DNA of 64,000 bases from Hyphomicrobiales bacterium (GTDB lineage Bacteria > Pseudomonadota > Alphaproteobacteria > Rhizobiales > Rhizobiaceae). Positions 59,888-64,000 of this stretch are shown here, one piece after another. Location: assembly GCA_900469955.1 (NCBI GenBank), contig UBYX01000021.1, positions 56,031-120,030 of the forward strand, given 5' to 3'. The position numbers were made by a program, and so were the translations under genes. The notes beneath the pieces are model-generated. The model ran no database searches. It was not told the DNA's origin and saw only the letters and a list, made by a program, of their open reading frames with translations. The stretch's first letter is position 1. Every line of letters begins with the position of its first letter.

Positions 59888-61045
59888 ATGACTGCGAAAG
59901 AAGCCGTGACGTCCAAGGCAGCCGAAATCAAGGCCGAAGATCTGCCAGGCGGCGAACGTTACCTCCTCGCCGGTGACTGGCGAGGTTCGACAATCTCTCC
60001 GATCCTGAAAGATCTCGAACGGCTGGAGCGCGCCGAGGGGCAGGGCAGGCTGGAGATCGACCTTAACGGGGTCGGCGGTGTCGATACCGCGGGCGCGTGG
60101 CTGATTCGACGGCTGATGACCTCGAAGGTCGAACAGGGCCGCGAGGCCGTGCTTACCGGGGGCGAAGGACCGATCCGGGAACTCATCGGAGCGTTGCCGG
60201 AAAAGGCGCCGGCTCCTCCTGTCGATAGCGGGAACAGAGGAACGCTTTTCGAGCGGGTATTTGCCCCGAGCGGCAAGGTCATGGTGGGGCTTGGCGGCGA
60301 CTTTTACGCCGCCATGCACATTCTTGGTTCGGCAGTCCGCGGCGCGCAGATGAAGTTCGGGCGAGGGGCCGGGGTATCTCCTGCATCGGTGGTCACCCAT
60401 ATTGATCGCATGGGCGTTCGGGCCGTCCCGATTATCGTGCTGATGTCGTTCCTGATCGGCGCCATCATCGCGCAACAGGGTGCTTTCCAGCTCCGTTACT
60501 TCGGCGCGGAAATCTTCGTGGTCGACCTTGTCGGCATACTTCAGCTTCGCGAGATCGGGGTTCTTCTCACGGCGATCATGATCGCCGGCCGGTCGGGCAG
60601 CGCGATCACCGCGGAGATCGGTTCGATGAAGATGCGGGAGGAAATTGATGCGCTGACCGTCATCGGTCTCAACCCGGTGGGCGTGCTGATCTTTCCGCGC
60701 CTTGTGGCGCTCACCGTGGCGTTGCCGCTCCTGACCATCATCGCCAATTTTGCCGCCCTTTTCGGTGCCGCGGTCGTCGCCTGGGCCTATTCGGGCATCA
60801 CGTTCGACACCTACCTCTCACGTCTGCACGAGGCGATCGACCATACATCCGTTGCATCTGGGATGATCAAGGCGCCGTTCATGGCGCTGGCGATCGGCAT
60901 CGTTGCCGCCGTAGAGGGCATGAAGGTCGGCGGCAGCGCCGAATCTCTCGGACAGCACGTCACCACGTCGGTCGTGAAGGCTATCTTCGTCGTCATCCTG
61001 ATGGATGCGCTTTTCGCCATCTTTTATTCGGCAATCGATTTCTGA
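59888..61045 (+). CDS. mlaE: MlaE-family lipid ABC transporter permease with N-terminal STAS domain
   Basis: 385 residues. An N-terminal STAS-like domain (about 1-105, with the LNGVGGVDTAGAW motif of MlaB-like proteins) is fused to an MlaE permease (from about 130): RAVPIIVLMSFLIGAIIAQQGA, GRSGSAITAEIGSMKMREEIDAL and the EGMKVGGSAESLG motif. It forms the membrane core for phospholipid transport between membranes. No separate mlaB gene is present, which the fusion explains. It overlaps the ATPase gene start by one base. Confidence 0.93.
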   Translation: MTAKEAVTSKAAEIKAEDLPGGERYLLAGDWRGSTISPILKDLERLERAEGQGRLEIDLNGVGGVDTAGAWLIRRLMTSKVEQGREAVLTGGEGPIRELIGALPEKAPAPPVDSGNRGTLFERVFAPSGKVMVGLGGDFYAAMHILGSAVRGAQMKFGRGAGVSPASVVTHIDRMGVRAVPIIVLMSFLIGAIIAQQGAFQLRYFGAEIFVVDLVGILQLREIGVLLTAIMIAGRSGSAITAEIGSMKMREEIDALTVIGLNPVGVLIFPRLVALTVALPLLTIIANFAALFGAAVVAWAYSGITFDTYLSRLHEAIDHTSVASGMIKAPFMALAIGIVAAVEGMKVGGSAESLGQHVTTSVVKAIFVVILMDALFAIFYSAIDF

Positions 61046-61890
61046 TGGGGGCGGGGTTGGAAGAGGCGGCAGAGGGCAGCGTCAGGGATAAGCCAAACGG
61101 CGGCAAGGTCGTGCTTTCGGTGCGCGACGTGACTGTCGGTTTTGGCGAGCAGTTGGTGCTCGATCGTCTGAACCTCGACGTCTATCGCGGTGAAATCCTG
61201 GGTTTCGTGGGCGCTTCGGGCACCGGCAAGTCCGTACTCATGCGCACGGTTCTCGGCCTTCTGCCGCACCGGTCGGGCGTGATCGAAATCCTCGGCATCG
61301 ACTACGACAACGCATCCGAAGAGGAGCGCATGCAGGTGGACATGCGCTTGGGTGTGCTGTTCCAGCACGGAGCACTGTTCTCGGCGCTGACCGTCAAGGA
61401 GAACATCCAGCTTCCGATGCGCGAATATCTGGATTTGCCGCAGTCGCTGATGGACGAACTGGCCTATCTGAAGGTGGAAATGGTGGGGCTGCCGCCGGAC
61501 GCAGCCGACAAATATCCATCGGAGCTTTCAGGCGGCATGATCAAGCGCGCTGCGCTCGCACGGGCGCTTGCGCTGGACCCGGACCTGGTATTCCTCGACG
61601 AGCCGACGTCGGGTCTCGACCCAATCGGGGCTGCCGATTTCGATGCACTGATTGCCAAGCTGCGCGACACTCTGGGGCTGACGGTTTATATGGTAACACA
61701 CGACCTCGACAGCCTTTTTTCGGTTTGTGACCGTATTGCCGTGCTCGGCGAGAAACGGGTATTGGTGGAAGGTACCCTTGAAGATATGTTTGCTCATGAC
61801 GATCCATGGGTACAGTCCTATTTCCGCGGGAAGCGGGCGCGGTCGGTCGTGATCCACGAAAAGCAGCCGGCTGCGGAAGTAGAGAAGTGA
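61045..61890 (+). CDS. mlaF: MlaF-family ABC transporter ATPase
   Basis: 281 residues. Walker A GASGTGKS, signature ELSGGMIKRAALARAL and Walker B LVFLDEPTSGLDPIG, with H-loop MVTHDLDSL. The LSGGM signature (not LSGGQ) is the MlaF/Mkl hallmark. It energises the MlaE permease encoded directly before it. The start overlaps the mlaE stop. Confidence 0.94.
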   Translation: MGAGLEEAAEGSVRDKPNGGKVVLSVRDVTVGFGEQLVLDRLNLDVYRGEILGFVGASGTGKSVLMRTVLGLLPHRSGVIEILGIDYDNASEEERMQVDMRLGVLFQHGALFSALTVKENIQLPMREYLDLPQSLMDELAYLKVEMVGLPPDAADKYPSELSGGMIKRAALARALALDPDLVFLDEPTSGLDPIGAADFDALIAKLRDTLGLTVYMVTHDLDSLFSVCDRIAVLGEKRVLVEGTLEDMFAHDDPWVQSYFRGKRARSVVIHEKQPAAEVEK

Positions 61891-61898
61891 CTTAATCC

Positions 61899-63269
61899 AT
61901 GGAAACCAGAGCCAACTACGCCCTTGTCGGTTTCTTCACGCTGCTGGTGATCGCAGCCGCCTTTGGCTTCGTCTATTGGATGGCGCAGTCCGGTCGCGGT
62001 GGACCTACGGCTGAACTTGCGATCCGCATCCCGGGATCGGCAAACGGCCTTTCGGTCGGCTCGCCGGTTCGTTTCAACGGCATTCCGGTCGGTTCGGTCC
62101 GCAGCCTTACGATCGATCCGGACGATCCACGCTACTCGATCGCTTTTACCGAAGTGAGGGCGGATGCCCCGGTCTATCAGTCCACTCAAGCTGCTCTTGA
62201 AGTGCAGGGACTGACGGGGGCGGCTTATATCGAGCTTTCAGGCGGCGCCAAGGGCGAGGAGAATATCCTTCAGAAGTCGCTCGAGACCGGGCGTCCCGCC
62301 GTTCTGATCGCCGAGCAATCGAGCGTTACGAACCTGCTCGCCACCGCGGACAAGATCCTCGACCGAGCCGACGGGGCGATCGGCGATATCCAGGGATTCG
62401 TTGCGGATGCGCGCGGGCCCCTCACTCAAACCATTCGCAATGTCGAAACCTTCACCGGCGCTCTTGCGCAGAACTCCGATAGCATCGATAAATTCCTGAA
62501 CAGCTTGGCCACGCTGTCGACGACGATCGATCGCGTCTCCGGCACATTGAATTCGACCCTTCAGGCTGCCGAGCGACTGGTGAGCGCGATCGATGCCGAG
62601 AAGATCAATGCGGTCGTAACCAATACCGAACGGGCTACACGAAATATCGCGAACGCTTCGGACAACTTCGGCGATCTTGTCGCCAATGTCAGGAATGCAG
62701 CGGCAAATTTCGAACAGGCAGGTACTCAGGCCCAGAGCGTATTGCGGCGTGTCGATACGGTCATGAGTTCGGTTAATCCCGAGCAGGTCAAAACCACCAT
62801 CGGCAACATAACGGCTGCCTCGGAAGACGCCCGGCAGACGATTAGTTCCGCTCGCGACGTGGTCGACAGCTTCGCCAATCGCAGGGAAGACATCGACCGG
62901 GCGGTTGGCGACTTCACCGAACTCGCGCGCAAGCTGAATGAGGCATCCAGCCGCGTAGATGGCATTCTCGCCAAGGTCGACGGCCTCGTTTCGAGCGACG
63001 ATTCACAGGGGCTTTTTGCTGAAGCCCGTAGAACGCTGGAATCTTTCCGGACCGTGGCCGACAATATCAATGCGCGCGTAGGCCCGATCGCCGACAATCT
63101 CACGCGCTTCTCTGCAACAGGGCTGAGAGATATCCAGACCTTGGTGAACGACGCCCGGCGCACCGTTCAGTCGCTCGATCAGACAATCAACAACTTCGAC
63201 CAGAACCCGCAAAGGCTGATCTTCGGCGGGGAGACAGTGAAACAGTATGATGGCAGGACACGCCGGTGA
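61899..63269 (+). CDS. mlaD: MlaD-family MCE protein with long C-terminal coiled coil
   Basis: 456 residues. One N-terminal membrane helix (about 9-28), one MCE domain (about 38-115: ELAIRIPGSANGLSVGSPVRFNGIPVG...) and a long C-terminal region (about 150-450) of Thr/Ser/Asn/Gln-rich heptads predicted to be coiled coil. It is much longer than E. coli MlaD (183 residues) and more like the single-MCE PqiB/YebT-type extended proteins. Periplasmic lipid-binding part of the transporter. Gene order with mlaE and mlaF supports it. Confidence 0.9.
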   Translation: METRANYALVGFFTLLVIAAAFGFVYWMAQSGRGGPTAELAIRIPGSANGLSVGSPVRFNGIPVGSVRSLTIDPDDPRYSIAFTEVRADAPVYQSTQAALEVQGLTGAAYIELSGGAKGEENILQKSLETGRPAVLIAEQSSVTNLLATADKILDRADGAIGDIQGFVADARGPLTQTIRNVETFTGALAQNSDSIDKFLNSLATLSTTIDRVSGTLNSTLQAAERLVSAIDAEKINAVVTNTERATRNIANASDNFGDLVANVRNAAANFEQAGTQAQSVLRRVDTVMSSVNPEQVKTTIGNITAASEDARQTISSARDVVDSFANRREDIDRAVGDFTELARKLNEASSRVDGILAKVDGLVSSDDSQGLFAEARRTLESFRTVADNINARVGPIADNLTRFSATGLRDIQTLVNDARRTVQSLDQTINNFDQNPQRLIFGGETVKQYDGRTRR

Positions 63270-63300
63270 CGCGAGCCGCGATTTGGAGACTGGGATTTTG

Positions 63301-63915
63301 ATGACTGGTATGGAGTTATTGACGCGACGCGCGAACCGCCGCCCGCTCCTCGTCGCGCTGCCATTGGTGGCAGTGCTTGTCACCGGCTGCGGCGGCAGCG
63401 CGAACAACGACACGTTCGACCTCTCTATCGCATCCTCAGGTCAAGGGCCTGCGGCACGCAATCGACAGATCCTGATCCCCGAGCCGACTGCGGTCAAGCT
63501 GTTGAACAGCGAGCAGGTAGTGGTGCGCGTTTCTCCTTCGGAAATCCAGTATCTTGCCAATTCCCAGTGGGGCGACCGTTTGCCGGCTCTCGTTCAGTCG
63601 AAGCTCGTAGAAGCCTTCGAAAACTCCGGTCGTGTCGGCGGCGTTGGCAAACCGGGACAGGGCCTCGCCATCGACTATCAGGTGGTGACCGACATCCGGG
63701 CCTTCGAAGTGAGCGCCGGCAGTCCCCGTGTTGCGATCGTGGAGATCTCGGCAAAGCTGCTCAACGATCGCAACGGGACAGTGCGCGCCCAAAGCGTCTT
63801 CAAGGCTACGGCGCCGGTGTCCGGATCGGAGAACCGTCACTTCATCGAAGCGCTCGACAAGGCTTTCGCCAAGGTGGGCGCAGAGATGGTCGACTGGGCG
63901 CTAAAAGTCATGTGA
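63301..63915 (+). CDS. ABC transport auxiliary lipoprotein (PqiC/DUF330-like)
   Basis: 204 residues from the ATG at 63301 (GGGA upstream; 63247 would add 18 residues before the signal). Signal peptide with lipobox (LVTGC). The mature domain fits the ABC-type transport auxiliary component family (PqiC, formerly DUF330): ILIPEPTAVKLLNSEQVVVRVSP, IQYLANSQWGDRLPALVQSKLVEAFE and TDIRAFEV. It is placed as the last gene of the mla-type operon, where an outer-membrane-facing lipoprotein would take the role MlaA or MlaC fills elsewhere. Confidence 0.85.
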   Translation: MTGMELLTRRANRRPLLVALPLVAVLVTGCGGSANNDTFDLSIASSGQGPAARNRQILIPEPTAVKLLNSEQVVVRVSPSEIQYLANSQWGDRLPALVQSKLVEAFENSGRVGGVGKPGQGLAIDYQVVTDIRAFEVSAGSPRVAIVEISAKLLNDRNGTVRAQSVFKATAPVSGSENRHFIEALDKAFAKVGAEMVDWALKVM

Positions 63916-63960
63916 GACGCCGCTCCCCCTCCTGGGCGAGTAAACGAGCCAATCCGAAAC

Positions 63961-63987
63961 AAAAAAGGCCGCCTTCTAGGCGGCCTT
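63961..63987. terminator. Rho-independent hairpin after the lipid transport operon
   Basis: Ten-base stem AAGGCCGCCT (63965-63974) with AGGCGGCCTT (63978-63987) and a three-base loop. The rightward T run is short (TTC), while six A upstream give a T run on the minus strand. It probably serves both the operon ending at 63915 and a leftward gene beyond the window. Confidence 0.8.
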
Positions 63988-64000
63988 CAGACCGCTGACA

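Overview
The window is a stretch of chromosome from an alphaproteobacterium of the order Rhizobiales, most likely a Rhizobiaceae member (Sinorhizobium/Rhizobium-like). The evidence is the gene set and gene order: a betaine-lipid gene (btaA), PPi-dependent phosphofructokinase, rnpB just before a complete dcw (division and cell wall) cluster interrupted by an aquaporin, an FtsZ with a very long C-terminal linker, a two-domain malic enzyme of the rhizobial type, BluB under a cobalamin riboswitch, and a DUF1127 gene followed by a cuckoo/CcsR-like small RNA. Base composition is evenly high in GC, except in a few AT-rich intergenic promoters. I see no insertion sequence, prophage, CRISPR array or tRNA. 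The species cannot be fixed from this sequence alone.

Layout. 1-4.1 kb: the 5' part of btaA, a serine hydrolase, a lipoprotein lytic transglycosylase and a LysE-like exporter. 4.1-9.4 kb: pfp, a TerB/J-domain protein overlapping a murein amidase, a second lytic transglycosylase, and an FAD amine oxidase. 9.46-9.90 kb: RNase P RNA. 10.1-31.7 kb: mraZ-rsmH-ftsL-ftsI-murE-murF-mraY-murD-ftsW-murG-murC-murB, then aqpZ with its own terminator, then ddl-ftsQ-ftsA-ftsZ, then lpxC. Most of these genes overlap or touch. 31.8-36.6 kb: bamD, recN, ligA. 36.6-43.4 kb: an acetyltransferase, an exonuclease, a CreA-family protein, a flavoprotein, a small exported protein, and a chemoreceptor-CheW pair. 43.6-49.7 kb: a mini membrane protein, a Sco copper chaperone, prmA, DUF1127 with a small RNA, an aminopeptidase P, azlCD, and pncA. 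49.9-57.5 kb: nadE, a PD40 propeller protein, the B12 riboswitch with bluB, an exported protein, a malic enzyme, and a metallophosphoesterase. 57.6-64 kb: an MFS transporter, a dipeptide epimerase, and an Mla-type lipid transport operon.

How the genes work together. The centre is one envelope-building programme: cytoplasmic precursor synthesis (MurB-F, Ddl), the lipid steps (MraY, MurG), septal synthesis (FtsW, FtsI, FtsL, FtsQ), the FtsA/FtsZ ring, lipid A commitment (LpxC) and outer-membrane protein assembly (BamD). Peptidoglycan hydrolases, a murein-peptide epimerase and an Mla-type lipid transporter lie in the flanks. Two regulatory inputs can be read in the DNA: a four-repeat MraZ operator before mraZ, and a CtrA-type TTAACCAT site before ddl-ftsQAZ.

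The most interesting non-coding finds are the MraZ operator (10144-10178), the two-hairpin small RNA carrying anti-Shine-Dalgarno loops downstream of the DUF1127 gene (about 45540-45680, minus strand), the CtrA-like site (25255-25267), and a 13-bp palindrome (40863-40875) before an unknown exported protein. I found no clearly new multi-gene system. The region is mostly conserved housekeeping sequence.
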